From assembly GCA_963761615.1 (NCBI GenBank), contig CAVXGU010000003.1:1-64000 (forward strand): a stretch of DNA of 64,000 nt. The letters run 5' to 3'. This stretch comes from CAVXGU01 sp963761615 (GTDB lineage Bacteria > Acidobacteriota > Vicinamibacteria > Vicinamibacterales > CAVVIG01). Below are positions 26,025 to 36,257 of this stretch, piece by piece. Both the position numbers and the translations under genes were made by a program. The notes beneath the pieces were generated by a model. The model was not told the origin of the DNA. It saw nothing but the letters and a program-made list of their open reading frames with translations, and ran no database searches. Position 1 is the first letter of the stretch. Every line of letters starts with the position of its first letter.

Positions 26025-28016
26025 TTACGCTGGGGACACGCCGGCAGGCGTGCCCGGAAATGCCTTGGCCGATTTCTGGTACTCGCGCCGGATTGCGCCG
26101 ATGAAGTGCCGGCGGCCGATCGGCGTTCCGGCCTCGGCGGCGAGAAAGCCCGCCGCCACCGAGGCGTTCCTGATCAGGCCGCCGACGATCGGATAGAGCT
26201 GTGCGAGCTCGCGCAGATCGACGTCCGGTGCGAGGGGCGCGTCCGGCGGCAGATGGCACCGCCACAGGGCCTCGCGCTCGGCGGCGGTGGGCTCGTCGAA
26301 GTCGACGACGAACTCGAGGCGCCGCAGGAACGCCGGGTCGATGTTCTGCTTGAGGTTGGTCGACAGGATCACGAGGCCGTCGAACTGCTCGAGACGCGAC
26401 AGCAGGTAGGCCGTCTCGAGGTTCGCGTAGCGGTCGTGGGCGTCGGAGACCTCGGTGCGCTTCCCGAACAGCGCGTCGGCCTCGTCGAAGAGCAGCACCG
26501 CCTGCGTGCGTTCGGCCGCGTCGAAGGCGTGCGAGAGGTGCTTCTCCGTCTCGCCGATCCACTTCGAGACGACGCGCGAGATGTCGATGATCATCAGGTC
26601 GACGCCGAGCGCGCCGGCCATCACTTCCGCCGACAGCGTCTTGCCCGTGCCGGGTGGGCCGCTGAAGAGCATGCGAACGCCCCGCGCACCGGGTCGTCCG
26701 TCGAGGAACTTCCACCGATCGAGGACCGTCGGCTGATGACGGAGGCGGCTCAGCGCCTCGACGAGCAGCGTCCGGCGGTCCGGCCGCAGCACGAGGTGGC
26801 CCCAGCCCGCCGACGGTCGCCGCATGGCGACTCCGGCGGCGGCCGGAACGTGACAGCGTGCACGGACGCACGCGGCGACCGCGTCCAGGTCGATCGTGCC
26901 GCCAGCGGCGGCGTGGGCCCGAAGGTCGGCCGCGACGTCGGCTGCGACCGCGGGCTCGATCGCGTAGCGGGACGCCAGGATCGCCGCCTGCCCGGCCAGC
27001 TCGGGCAGCACGCCGGACCACATGTCCGCGCGCGACGAGGAGGCGAGCGGCGGCGCCGGCAGCACAATCACGGGCCGACCCGCATGCGCCGTCGTCGCCT
27101 CGGCGCGCCGGGCGCAAACAATCACCGGCCCGGGGAAGCCGTCGAGACGCGGAAGCGATGCGGGAGCGGGTCCTTCCGGCGGCACCAGTCTGAAGACTGG
27201 CACCGCGTCGCGCGCCAGAGCGTGCACGAGCGCGAGACGATCCCCGGCACCCGGGGTCCGAAGATCGAAGCCGGCGGGCGTCCGGCCCGCGCTCTCGACC
27301 AGCGCCGCCGCCCGTTGCGCAGCCGCGGATTCGGATTCGCCGACGATGACGATCAGAGACGGCGCGCGGCTGGCGACGAGCTGCCGCGCGGCCGTGACGT
27401 CCTGGCGGGCGAGCCAGCGCTGGAGGCCGCTCGACACGGGATTCAACTCGAGCGTTTCGAGGGGCGCCGGCCGCGCGTCGACGCCGCAGAGCACGGACCA
27501 GAGGCCGGGGGCGAGGCGCAGGTTGCGCTCGAAGAAGGGTGCGTCGCCGGAGAGCTCCAGGATCCCGGTGCGCGCGGCGGCGCCCTCTTCGAGCGCGCGG
27601 CGCAGCACGCAGCGCGCGCGGGCGTCGGCGGCGTCGATCTGCGCCGCCAGTCCCGGCGTGGCGTACGGCTCGCCGCGCGGGTTGACCGCTCGCAGCACGC
27701 TCGCGTAGCCCTCGTGCTCCTCGGGCATGGCCGCCAGCGCGATCAGATCCCGCTCCAGGTGCATGAGGTCCAGGGATGCGGCGAGGCGATCGAGACGCGT
27801 CGGACCTTCATCCGCAGCCTCGCCGGGCGCGGCGGCCTGCATGGCTGCGAGGAAGTCGAGGGCCTGGGCGAGCGCCGGGCTCTGCGGGAGCGGGGCCCGC
27901 GCGAGCAACTGCGCGAGGCGGCCGCCCATGGCGGCCACACGCCGGCTCATCCGGTCGGCCAGCGAGCCGGCCTCGGCCTCGATCGGCGGAGCCGGCAGCG
28001 TCGTGAGATCACTCAT
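26025..28016 (-). CDS. eCIS AAA+ ATPase (Pvc15/Afp15-like)
   Basis: This 663-residue protein has a C-terminal AAA+ module: Walker A SGPPGTGKT near 455, Walker B LLFDEADALFGKRTE, sensor ILSTNLKQN, and the arginine-finger region PAFLRRLEFVVDFD. The N-terminal 400 residues hold a second, degenerate P-loop-like segment (VIVGESESAAAQ). ATPases of this family occur in nearly all eCIS loci and are needed for particle assembly or cargo handling in Afp/PVC systems. Its start overlaps the preceding gene by 8 bases. Confidence 0.9.
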   Translation of the reverse strand: MSDLTTLPAPPIEAEAGSLADRMSRRVAAMGGRLAQLLARAPLPQSPALAQALDFLAAMQAAAPGEAADEGPTRLDRLAASLDLMHLERDLIALAAMPEEHEGYASVLRAVNPRGEPYATPGLAAQIDAADARARCVLRRALEEGAAARTGILELSGDAPFFERNLRLAPGLWSVLCGVDARPAPLETLELNPVSSGLQRWLARQDVTAARQLVASRAPSLIVIVGESESAAAQRAAALVESAGRTPAGFDLRTPGAGDRLALVHALARDAVPVFRLVPPEGPAPASLPRLDGFPGPVIVCARRAEATTAHAGRPVIVLPAPPLASSSRADMWSGVLPELAGQAAILASRYAIEPAVAADVAADLRAHAAAGGTIDLDAVAACVRARCHVPAAAGVAMRRPSAGWGHLVLRPDRRTLLVEALSRLRHQPTVLDRWKFLDGRPGARGVRMLFSGPPGTGKTLSAEVMAGALGVDLMIIDISRVVSKWIGETEKHLSHAFDAAERTQAVLLFDEADALFGKRTEVSDAHDRYANLETAYLLSRLEQFDGLVILSTNLKQNIDPAFLRRLEFVVDFDEPTAAEREALWRCHLPPDAPLAPDVDLRELAQLYPIVGGLIRNASVAAGFLAAEAGTPIGRRHFIGAIRREYQKSAKAFPGTPAGVSPA

Positions 28017-29626
28017 AGACGAACCTCACGACCACACCGAGCCAGGGCAGCCATCCCGGATCGAGGTCGAGTCCCGCGCGGCGGACGTCGACGTCGACGT
28101 CGTCGAGCGACAGCACGATCTCGATCCACCCGGGGTCGGACGAAATCCGCGCTCGCCGTCGGCACAGTCGATCGACGAGCGCTGCATCGTCCTCGTCGGC
28201 ACGCCCGATGGACTCTCGGAGCGCAGCCATGACGGTCTCGCGGCAGCGGTCGACGGCGACGAGCTCGTCGTCCGTCGGTGGAAGGCCCTGCGAATCCGGG
28301 GCGGGCGCATCGGGCTGCAGCCCGGCGAAGGCAAGCACCGCGGGGTCGGTCGCATCCGCGGCGCAAAGGGCGATCGCGAGCTGGTGGAGGACCCATCGCA
28401 GTCCCCGGTGGATCCAGCGCGCATCGGCGACGATGGCATCCGGCACGCCGAGACGCGCGACGACGTTCAGGACGAAGAGCAGGCCGCCGAAGGCCGTTGA
28501 CGCGGCCGCTCCGGCGTCTGTCGCGCCTTCGTGTGCCGGTGTCTGCAACCCGGGCGCCGACTCCTGAAGGCGACCGGGCGCGGCGAGGATCGCCGTGAGT
28601 GGCGTCGATCGGGTAGTGCGGCTGCGGAGCCAGGCAGGTTCGACTTCTGCCACGGCGAGCAGGACCAGCGCGCTCCACGTCTCCGACGCGATGCCGGTGC
28701 GGATGTCGGCCAGTGCGCGTGCGATCGCCGAGCGTTCGATCAGCCGTCTGGCTGCGACGGCGGCTTCTTCCCCCATGGCAGGCCTGAAGGCCTGCGCTAC
28801 TTCCCCCATGGCAGGCCTGAAGGCCTGCGCTACAGGCATGGTCTGGGCCGGCATGGTCTGGACCGGCATGGTCTGGACCGGCGTGGTCGCGGACCGGCGT
28901 AGCGCGGATCGGCGTAGCGCGGACCGGCGTAGCGCGGATCGGCGTAGCGCGGATCGGCGTAGCGCGGACCTTCAGGTCCGCCTCGCTTCCGAGCGCCCGG
29001 TCGAGATCTGGAGCCGGTGGTGCGCCGATCGCGCCGGTCACCGCGGCGGCAAGACGGCGCCAGCCCGCCGGCGTCGTCCGCGCCACGAGCTCGTCGAACG
29101 CACCCGGTCGCGTGCGCGCGAGATGCGCCAGAACGGGCGTCGCGTGGCGCGGCTCGTTCGTCAAGGCGCGGAGGACGAGATCGGCGGCTGCGAGGGGTGC
29201 CAGCGGGAAGTCGACACTCCACACGCCGAGCTGGCTCCAGGCCCAGCTCCGCTCGAATCGTCCCGCCAGCGCCTCGGTCGCGACATCGACCAGTACGTGG
29301 GATCGCGATCGGTAGTAGACCACTCCCGGCGCACTCACGGCGCCGGGCACGCTGTCCGTCGCCGTGTCGATGATGGCCGCGGCGATCGCGTCGCCCATCC
29401 GCGCCGCCAGGCTGGCATCCGCTTCGCCGAGCGGCAGCGTGACCGATGCGCGGAGATCCCGAATGCACAGCCAGCCGCGGCCGCCGACGCGTGCGCGATC
29501 GATGGCCTCGTCGATCTCGCGTTCGAGCGCATCCGCCGTGATGCGACGCAGGCGCGGATACTCGCCGGCCGCTGCGGGCGGCAGGTGGTAGCGGGTCTTG
29601 AAGCGCTGGATGCCGATGGCGCTCAT
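28009..29626 (-). CDS. eCIS tape-measure-like protein carrying REP-derived linker (one-base frame interruption)
   Basis: Two halves in adjacent frames join to about 538 residues once one extra base is skipped. The N-terminal half begins IGIQRFKTRYHLPP and contains RRITADALEREIDEAIDRA. The C-terminal half holds FGGLLFVLNVVARLGVPDA and DATDPAVLAFAGLQP, which resembles CIS tape-measure (Pvc14-like) C-termini. Between them, palindromic repeats at 28768-28970 are translated as low-complexity sequence (RATPIRATPV, then QTMPAQTMP, then AQAFRPAMGE). The shift coincides with a 16-base unit at 28882-28897 among 15-base units. Tape-measure identity is moderate. Confidence 0.55.
28768..28833. repeat. Two tandem 33-bp REP-like palindromic units
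   Basis: Two exact tandem copies occur at 28768-28800 and 28801-28833. Each contains GCAGGCCTGAAGGCCTGC, a strong palindrome, followed by GCTAC. The length is a multiple of three, so both copies stay open in the host gene. Related elements occur at 28958-28980 and 60461-60517. Confidence 0.85.
28837..28970. repeat. Tandem 15-bp repeats next to a REP-like palindrome
   Basis: Three units of CATGGTCTGGACCGG type (28837-28881) are followed by a 16-base variant (28882-28897). Four CGTAGCGCGGATCGG/ACCGG units (28898-28957) and a partial unit come next. The array runs into GCGGACCTTCAGGTCCGC, a palindrome ending near 28982. The array lies inside a coding region and is translated as ATPIR/ATPVR-type repeats. 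Confidence 0.85.
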
Positions 29627-29628
29627 GG

Positions 29629-31896
29629 CTATCCGACCCTCGAATCCGTGCCCAGGCGGGCCGACCCGATCGCACCGCCCTCGGCAGGGCGGCCGACGAG
29701 GGCACCGCGGCCGATGACGGAGCCGCCGATCTGGAACGACGAGAACGCGCCGGTCGGTCCCACGACCGACGACACCTCGAGCATCAGCCCGCGTCCGACC
29801 CGCATGCCGGCGTCGACCGTGCACACGTCGAAGATGGTGTGCGCCGGTCGATGCACCTGGACGATGCGCCTCACCACGTCGAGCTGTTCTTCGGTGAGCG
29901 GCGCCGGCACGATGACGGTGAAGCGGTGAGCGTGCGTGCGGAAGGCGTCCGCCGCGGACCCGGCCGTCCCGCCGTCATCCGCGGCGACCCCACCGCCGAT
30001 CCGGAACGCGCCGACGACCGCGCTCCCGGCTGCGGACGACTCGACGCCGAGCTCCACGGCGCCGACGCCGCGCATCCGGTAGTGCTCGATCAGCACGACC
30101 GGCGCGCCGACGTAGAGCTCGATGAACCGCTTCAGGCCCGGCAGCGTCCCGCGGTACCGGAACAGCCACACGGCCTCCTTGATGATCCGGCGCCTCGCAT
30201 CGTCCGGCGTCTCGCACGAGCACGACACCGGCGCCGTCGCCCAGCGCTCGTCGAGCGTGAGGCCGACGAAGCTGGCCAGCCACGGCAGGCACTCGTCGGG
30301 CGTCGAGCACGGGTCGAGGAGCCGGTCGCGGTCCACGCCCCGCGCCTCCACGTCACCGAGGAAGCCCTCGAAGATGGAGAGGTACCGGAGCAGGAACGAG
30401 GCTGCGGCCGCGTCGCGCGAGAACGTCCGCGGGATTCGCTGCAGGTAATCGTGCGCCGGGTGTTCCGCGCGCAGGCACTTGATCCTCGGCGACACCCGCG
30501 TGTTGCCCGACAGCTCGAACGTGATCCACAGGTACCGTCCAGGCGGCGCGTTGATCGGCGCCTCGTACGTCCGGAAGGGATCGCCGGCCTCCGGCTGTGT
30601 CCACGGCAGCTCGCGGCCGCTCTCCCGCTCGTGCAGCGGCTGGACGACGTCGGCGTCTCCGGGAGCGAGAATTGCGGGCGGCATCGGCGGCGACAGATCG
30701 GGGCGCCGCAGCGGTACGGCGGCCAGGTTCGCCGGAGGGTGCCGCAGCATCTCGGTCTCGTCGTCGGTCTCGTCGAGCACGACGTAGTGGACGCGGAGGT
30801 CGGAGCCGTCCGGCACGCACGCATCGACGAACAGCCGTCCCCATACCGTCTGGAAGGCGCCGCTGTCGAGGCGGTAGGTCGTGACGCGCCCCTCGCGCTC
30901 GTAGATCAGCCGCGCGGCGACGGCGTTGCGAAAGGTGTCCTTCGTCGTCCAGTAGCCGATGCGACGCGACGTCGTGGCGCAGGCGCAACTGTCGCCGGCA
31001 GTCGGGAGGGCGACGATGCCGAGGCCGTCGTATTCACGAGCGCGCAGCGAGGCGAGCTGGACGGGTGCGCCGGCGCCAAGTTGATATCGCAGGAAGTCCG
31101 CCTCGGGGCGGCGCGCCACCACGAGGACGGACTCCGACTCCCACTCGATGTCCGTCGCCCAGGGCTGCGCGAGCGGCGCAGGCGCGCTGTCGAGGAACCA
31201 GATGCGGGAGCCGGCCGACGACGCCCCTTCGAGCACAGCGATGCGTCCCCCCGGTGACACCGCAACGCGTGAAGGCTTGACGCAGCCGGCCGGCAGATCG
31301 AACGGTTCGGGGCCCGAGCTCGCCGTCAGCCTCACGACGGCGCCGGCGCCGGCCAGGACGGCGTAGACGTCGATGCCTCGCGCGGCGAGATCGGTGGGGC
31401 GGGCTCCGGGCAGTGCGACGCGCCGCATGAGGCGGTCGCTCCACAGGTCGTAGATCAGGAGGCAGTCGGCGCCGGTGTCGGCGACGAAAAGGCGGTCGTT
31501 GACGTCCACCGCCAGTCCGCGCGGCTCGACGAGGCGGCTCGTCGGACCCGGTGCCGTGAAGTCGCCGAGACGGGCGTCGGCCGCCGGCACGAAGAGGCTG
31601 ACCGGAGGCGGCTGGTCGGCGACCGGTCCGGTGGGGTCGGTCGCTTTCCAGAGGATCCGATCGACTCGACGGTTCGCCGGATCCGACGCGTCGGCGACGC
31701 TGTGATACAGGCGGCACTCGCGGTCGAAGGCGAGCCCGCCGCCGAGCGCCGGGGCCGGTCGATCCGAGTCCGCCGTCGCCGTCGTCCAGGCCAGGGACAC
31801 CACGCCGGCACCGAAGTCGAGATCCGTGCGATCGAACGAGCAGCGCGCCCACTGATCGCCGGTCCGGACGAGCGCGAAGGGCCTGAGCTCGGACAT
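29629..31896 (-). CDS. eCIS baseplate protein: NHL-type propeller fused to P2 gpI-like domain (Pvc12-like)
   Basis: This 755-residue protein has an N-terminal part of about 300 residues with NHL/beta-propeller blades: GGLAFDRECRLYHS, EPRGLAVDVNDRLFVADTG and KPSRVAVSPGGRIAVLEG. The C-terminal part (about 455-700) is a phage tail protein I-like domain, with HDYLQRIPRTFSRDAAAASF, FLLRYLSIFEGFLGDVE, LPWLASFVGLTLDERW and RRRIIKEAVWLFRYRGTLPG. In contractile systems this protein forms baseplate wedges with gp25 and J. It starts one base after the J stop. The propeller could serve fibre docking. Confidence 0.82.
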   Translation of the reverse strand: MSELRPFALVRTGDQWARCSFDRTDLDFGAGVVSLAWTTATADSDRPAPALGGGLAFDRECRLYHSVADASDPANRRVDRILWKATDPTGPVADQPPPVSLFVPAADARLGDFTAPGPTSRLVEPRGLAVDVNDRLFVADTGADCLLIYDLWSDRLMRRVALPGARPTDLAARGIDVYAVLAGAGAVVRLTASSGPEPFDLPAGCVKPSRVAVSPGGRIAVLEGASSAGSRIWFLDSAPAPLAQPWATDIEWESESVLVVARRPEADFLRYQLGAGAPVQLASLRAREYDGLGIVALPTAGDSCACATTSRRIGYWTTKDTFRNAVAARLIYEREGRVTTYRLDSGAFQTVWGRLFVDACVPDGSDLRVHYVVLDETDDETEMLRHPPANLAAVPLRRPDLSPPMPPAILAPGDADVVQPLHERESGRELPWTQPEAGDPFRTYEAPINAPPGRYLWITFELSGNTRVSPRIKCLRAEHPAHDYLQRIPRTFSRDAAAASFLLRYLSIFEGFLGDVEARGVDRDRLLDPCSTPDECLPWLASFVGLTLDERWATAPVSCSCETPDDARRRIIKEAVWLFRYRGTLPGLKRFIELYVGAPVVLIEHYRMRGVGAVELGVESSAAGSAVVGAFRIGGGVAADDGGTAGSAADAFRTHAHRFTVIVPAPLTEEQLDVVRRIVQVHRPAHTIFDVCTVDAGMRVGRGLMLEVSSVVGPTGAFSSFQIGGSVIGRGALVGRPAEGGAIGSARLGTDSRVG

Positions 31897-31897
31897 C

Positions 31898-34142
31898 TCA
31901 GCACTCGTCCTTGATCGTGGGGATGGGAATCGGGACGAGCGGAGGCGCCACGGGTCCGAGCGCCTGGCCCGGCGTCAGCGCCGCCCCCTGGACGACGGTG
32001 ATCTCCGCGAGCTCCGGCACCTCCCACTTCTTCATCGCGATGTTCTCGCGCGGGGCGCACCCGGCCGTCGAGTCGCTCGCGGCCGTCGTCGAGGCTTCCA
32101 CCCAGCGCTGCCCGGTTTCGTCCCACTCCGCGAGGCGCAGGCACTCGATGAACTGCACGCCTTCGACCTGCAGGGCTGCGGCCTCGAGCTCGGGTCCGTA
32201 GACCGCCGTGCCGAGCGGCCATCCTCCGCCCGACGGCCCGTACGGCGGCAGCGGCGCGAGGTACTGCCGGATGACCAGCTCCACCCAGCGGCGCACGGCC
32301 TCGATGCCGTAGCCGGGCCTGGCCTGCAGGCCGACCGAGACCGCGATCTTCTTGTAGGTCGGGGGAATGACGTTCAGTTCGGTGGTGATCAGCCGCCGCG
32401 CGTCGAGCCACTGACAGACGTCGGTCAGGAGATTGCGGTCGGGCATCGGCGCGTTGGGACGCTTCAAATCCTCGCGCGGCCAGACCACCACCGAGACGAC
32501 GCCCGCGGCGTCTTCGATCTTCGTGCGTGGATCGAAGAGCGCGAGGCAGTCGGCGCGGCCGACCGCGGCGCCCGGCGTCGCCAGGGCGAGCTCCTCGAAG
32601 TCGCTTTCGGTGACCGCCCGGTCGTGGCGGCGGAACTCGCCAGGGACCCGTTCGAGTCCTTCGGCGACGGTCTCGCCGGGCGCGCCGCCCACGGCGGGCA
32701 GCGGATTGGACGCCACGACGTTGCCGACGCCGACGACCTTCGTGATCGCCTTTGCGGCGACGTTCCCCGCCGCACCGCCGCCGTAGCGGTACTCGAGCGC
32801 GCGGATGCGCTGACCGATCTGCGGCGCGCGGCCGCGCACGCCGTTGCCGAACGTGATCGTCGCGGCCTCGGGGTCGAGGACGTAGTGCGGGGAGTCTTCG
32901 CGGCTCGCCTCGAAGCCGCCGACCGCCTGCCAGTCGGTCCAGTTGTCGGTCGTCTCCTCGACCTGGACCCTGGTCGTCCCCGCGATGACCGGCGCGTGAA
33001 CGAGGCGGAAGACCTGCGAGGCGTCGCCCGTGCCCGTGCCGACGTACTCGGGCGGCGCCGTGATCATCTGGACGACCTCGGTCGCGTTGACGCCCACGAA
33101 GAGCACCTTGCCGAGCGGCCGGGAGGGGTCGCGTCGCGTGGCGCGCAGCCAGAAGATCACCGTCGACGCGATCTGCGCGTCGGCGATGTCGGGCGGGAAC
33201 GAGTCCGTTCCGGCACGATCCGAGATCGGCCAGCGCGTAGACGCCGACGTCCGTGATCGCCGCCGGCAGTCGGAGCTGGACGGTGCCCTGGGCCGCGAGG
33301 CCGCGCGTGGTGTCGGCTTCGACCGTGATCGTCGTGAAGGTCGGCAGTCCGTCGGCGTCGAGGACGCCGGTCGACGCCTCCCAGATCATCTCCGCGCCGC
33401 TGTCCGTGGCGCCCGTCCCGGGGCAGGGCTCGATCTCGTCGATTGCCGGCACGACCGGATCGGGCACGAACCCGAGGCTGACGAGGCCGCCCGCCAGCTG
33501 TGCGAGGTCGGTGTCCTTCGTCTTCCGGACCGCGATCCAGATGGCGCCGTCGACCGACTTCCCGAAGTCGATCGACGTGCCGGCCAGCGAGAAGTCGAGC
33601 GGCTTGGCGTCGGGCGAGAGCGGGTCGTCGGGCAGCGGCTCGGCGGTGTAGTACGCGGCGCTCTCGCCCTGCGCGATCCCGCCTCTGGCGTCGATCGACG
33701 CCTGGGTGAACTCCTGGAGATCGAGCGTGTCGGGAGCGGCCGCCGCAATCTTGCCCATCGCCGTGATCGCGAGCGGCCAGGCCGAGACCTCGACGACGGT
33801 CTCGAACGGCACCGAGCCGGCGCGGACCTCCGTGCCGACGGGCACCAACACGGACGCGCCGCCGCCGCCGGTCTTGAGGGTGATGAGACCGCGTGCGGGC
33901 ACGGCGGGCCGGAGCGGGATCTGCAGGTAGTTCAGGAAGGCGAGCTTCGTCGCGTCCGGAATCTGATTGAAGCGGTAGAGCAGGTTCTCGCCGAGGAACG
34001 CGAAGAGCTCGATGAGCGTGATGCCGGGGTCGCTCGGATTCCGGTCCGTCCACTCCGGTGCGTACACCGGGATCCGCCGGACCAGCTCGTCGCGGAGCTG
34101 CTGGTAGGAGCGGTCGTCGAGGATCGGACTTGGCAGCGGCAC
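31898..34142 (-). CDS. Baseplate J-like wedge protein (Pvc11-like; one-base frame interruption)
   Basis: The protein begins PILDDRSYQQLRDELVRRIP with DPGITLIELFAFLGENLLYR, the classic baseplate J N-terminus. The later part has YVLDPEAATITFGNGVRGRAP, AVTESDFEELALATPG and VVVWP. One extra base near 33231-33240 breaks the frame. Skipping it restores WPISDR, then SFPPDIADAQI, and yields about 747 residues. J proteins form the outer wedge of the baseplate with gp25 and gpI, which are encoded on either side. The break is probably a sequence error. Confidence 0.85.
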
Positions 34143-34148
34143 GTGTCG

Positions 34149-34535
34149 CTACTCCAGATAGAACGGGTACACGAGGTTGCCGGGCCGGTTGTCGCGCACG
34201 TTGACGTACGCGATCCGGATGAGCACGAGCGAGGGATCGTCGCCCGGCGTCACCTGCAGGTCCTGCACGGTGATCCGCGGCTCGAACTTGGCGAGCGCCA
34301 CCTGCACGTCGTGCTTGATGAGCGCCCGCGTCGCGGTCGTGTTCGGCGCCATGAGGTACCGCCGCAGGCCGCAGCCGAACGTGGGCCGCATCACGCGCTC
34401 GCCGGGATCGGTGTCGAGGATGATCCAGATCGACTGCTCGACCTTGTCCGGGCCCGCGGTGTACGAGAGGCTGCCGGCGGTCTCCGGCGCCACGGGATAC
34501 GTCCAGCCGCGTCCGAGAAAGTCCAGGGCGCTCAT
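34149..34535 (-). CDS. gp25/gpW-like baseplate protein (Pvc9-like)
   Basis: This 128-residue protein contains VEQSIWIILDTDPGERVMRP followed by FGCGLRRYLMAPNT, the EPR-like hallmark of gp25 family proteins (here DPGER). It ends with IRIAYVNVRDNRPGNLVYPF. In contractile machines gp25 nucleates sheath assembly at the baseplate. Its ATG overlaps the preceding stop by 4 bases and J follows after 6 bases, as is usual in eCIS loci. Confidence 0.92.
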   Translation of the reverse strand: MSALDFLGRGWTYPVAPETAGSLSYTAGPDKVEQSIWIILDTDPGERVMRPTFGCGLRRYLMAPNTTATRALIKHDVQVALAKFEPRITVQDLQVTPGDDPSLVLIRIAYVNVRDNRPGNLVYPFYLE

Positions 34536-36253
34536 GCGTGGACGACCTCCGGCTCGAACGACACGTCCGCCGCGACGGACGGTGCCTGCGCCGCGGCCGG
34601 CGGCGCCGGCTTGCCGGCGGCCTGGGCATCGAGGGCCGCCTGTGCCGCCGCCGCACCGATTTCCATGTTGGCCAGGGCGATCGGCGAGTACGTCGCCAGC
34701 AGGGCGTTGGCGGTGTCGGGATCGAATTCCGCCTGGATGCTCGCCGTCACGTCGGCGGCGATGCTGGCCTCGACGGTGGCGTTGACGCTCGCGTCCGCGC
34801 TGATGCCGATGCTCCCGCCCAGGCCAATCTCCGCGCTGATGCCGGCCGAGACGCTGATCTCCGGCGGAATGCAGAACTTCAGCGCCAGCATCCACCAGAG
34901 CTGGAACAGGAACATCACGACGGGCAGGAACAGCTCGAAGACGAACATCGCCACGATCGTGATGAGCGGGATCGGCAGGAAGCAGATCTCGAAGCCCGTC
35001 GACCGCCCCTTCTTCTTGGGCGTGCCGTCGGTCGAGCTGGCCAGCATCAGCGAGCCCGGAGGCTTGGCGACGCCGAGGCCGAGCGTCGGCGTCGCCTGCG
35101 CGGCGAGCGCGTTCAGGTCGGGCATCTGGATCGTCACCGGCTGATGGCTGGTGCCGGTCAGGTCGAAGTGCGCGGCGAGCCGGTACGGCCGGCTCGGCAG
35201 GCTCCAGAAGTACCGGTCCGGACAGGGGCAGGGCTGGTCCGGATCGTGCGGCGTCAGGTGGCGCAGCGTCCAGCAGCGCACCTCGTAGTACTCCTGATCG
35301 TCGAAGCGCGCGTGGCCGCTCCCGTCGCAGTCGTGCGACGAGGTCGGCAGGATCCCGAAGTAGATCGTGCCGAACTGCCCCGCGTGCCTCGGGTCGTTGC
35401 GATCCGGGATGAGCGGGTAGAGCGGGAAGCTCGACTCGTCGCCCGGCTCCTCGGGCATCTCGTCCACGTCGCGCCAGCAGCCGACCTTGCTGGCGCCCGC
35501 GTCGGACGGGAACCAGCCCTGCAGCCTGGGCATCACGCCGAAGCGCGCAACCCACCCGTCGAACCGCTGCTTCTCCTGCGCGATGACCTGCTGCAGCGAC
35601 GTGCGCGTCTTCAGGAGCGACTCCAGCTTCGCGCTCTCGAGCCCGCGGCCCGCGCCGCCGGCCGACTCGAGCGCGGCCTGCTCGATGGCGGTGAGCTGAT
35701 TGACGCGCGCCAGCTTCGTGCGCGTCGACGCGAGCGTCTTCAGGATCGGCGTCACCGCCTTGACGCTGCAGCTCGGCGGCTTGACCGTCCGGCGCCGCAC
35801 GACGAAGCCCGCCTTGCACACCTTCTCGCGCCCGGCCTTCGGAAAGCCCGGGCCGTCGCAGCGGATGTCGCACACGACGAGGTAGAACCGCTTGTGCGTG
35901 TCGAGGAAGATCTTCCGGGTGTCCGTGCCGTCGGGCACGTACGCCTGGTCGACGATGGACGCGCCGTCGCGGCGGGCGTTGATCCGGTAGAGCTTTCCCG
36001 CCGGATTCGCCGACGGCGTCGACACGTCTCTGACCGCGTGCACGAGGTCGTCGTCCACGAACGCCAGGCAGCGCTGCGGGTCCTTGATGAAGTCGTTCAC
36101 CAGGCCCGGCGAGTCGTACTTCTGGAAGATCGGGCGCGAGAGCCGTCCGCTCAGCGGGTCGGGCGTCACCGGCTGCCCGGGCGGAACGGTTGCCGGATCG
36201 GTCCACTGCCACCAGGGCGCCACGATCATCCAGTCGCGTTCGGGGGGATGCAT
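34532..36253 (-). CDS. eCIS-locus protein of unknown function with membrane-type segments
   Basis: This 573-residue protein matches no family I can name. The N-terminal 400 residues are soluble, with several Cys residues, a predicted coiled coil (about 165-240) and repeated WxxPSRPYRL-type motifs. A strongly hydrophobic stretch at about 420-462 (IPLITIVAMFVFELFLPVVM onward) would form one or two membrane helices. The C-terminus is small, acidic and repetitive (Ala, Ser, Val). Membrane helices are unexpected among baseplate genes. It may anchor the particle or form part of a cargo chamber. It sits between the spike and gp25 with tight spacing. Confidence 0.6.
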   Translation of the reverse strand: MHPPERDWMIVAPWWQWTDPATVPPGQPVTPDPLSGRLSRPIFQKYDSPGLVNDFIKDPQRCLAFVDDDLVHAVRDVSTPSANPAGKLYRINARRDGASIVDQAYVPDGTDTRKIFLDTHKRFYLVVCDIRCDGPGFPKAGREKVCKAGFVVRRRTVKPPSCSVKAVTPILKTLASTRTKLARVNQLTAIEQAALESAGGAGRGLESAKLESLLKTRTSLQQVIAQEKQRFDGWVARFGVMPRLQGWFPSDAGASKVGCWRDVDEMPEEPGDESSFPLYPLIPDRNDPRHAGQFGTIYFGILPTSSHDCDGSGHARFDDQEYYEVRCWTLRHLTPHDPDQPCPCPDRYFWSLPSRPYRLAAHFDLTGTSHQPVTIQMPDLNALAAQATPTLGLGVAKPPGSLMLASSTDGTPKKKGRSTGFEICFLPIPLITIVAMFVFELFLPVVMFLFQLWWMLALKFCIPPEISVSAGISAEIGLGGSIGISADASVNATVEASIAADVTASIQAEFDPDTANALLATYSPIALANMEIGAAAAQAALDAQAAGKPAPPAAAQAPSVAADVSFEPEVVHA

Positions 36254-36257
36254 CAGA

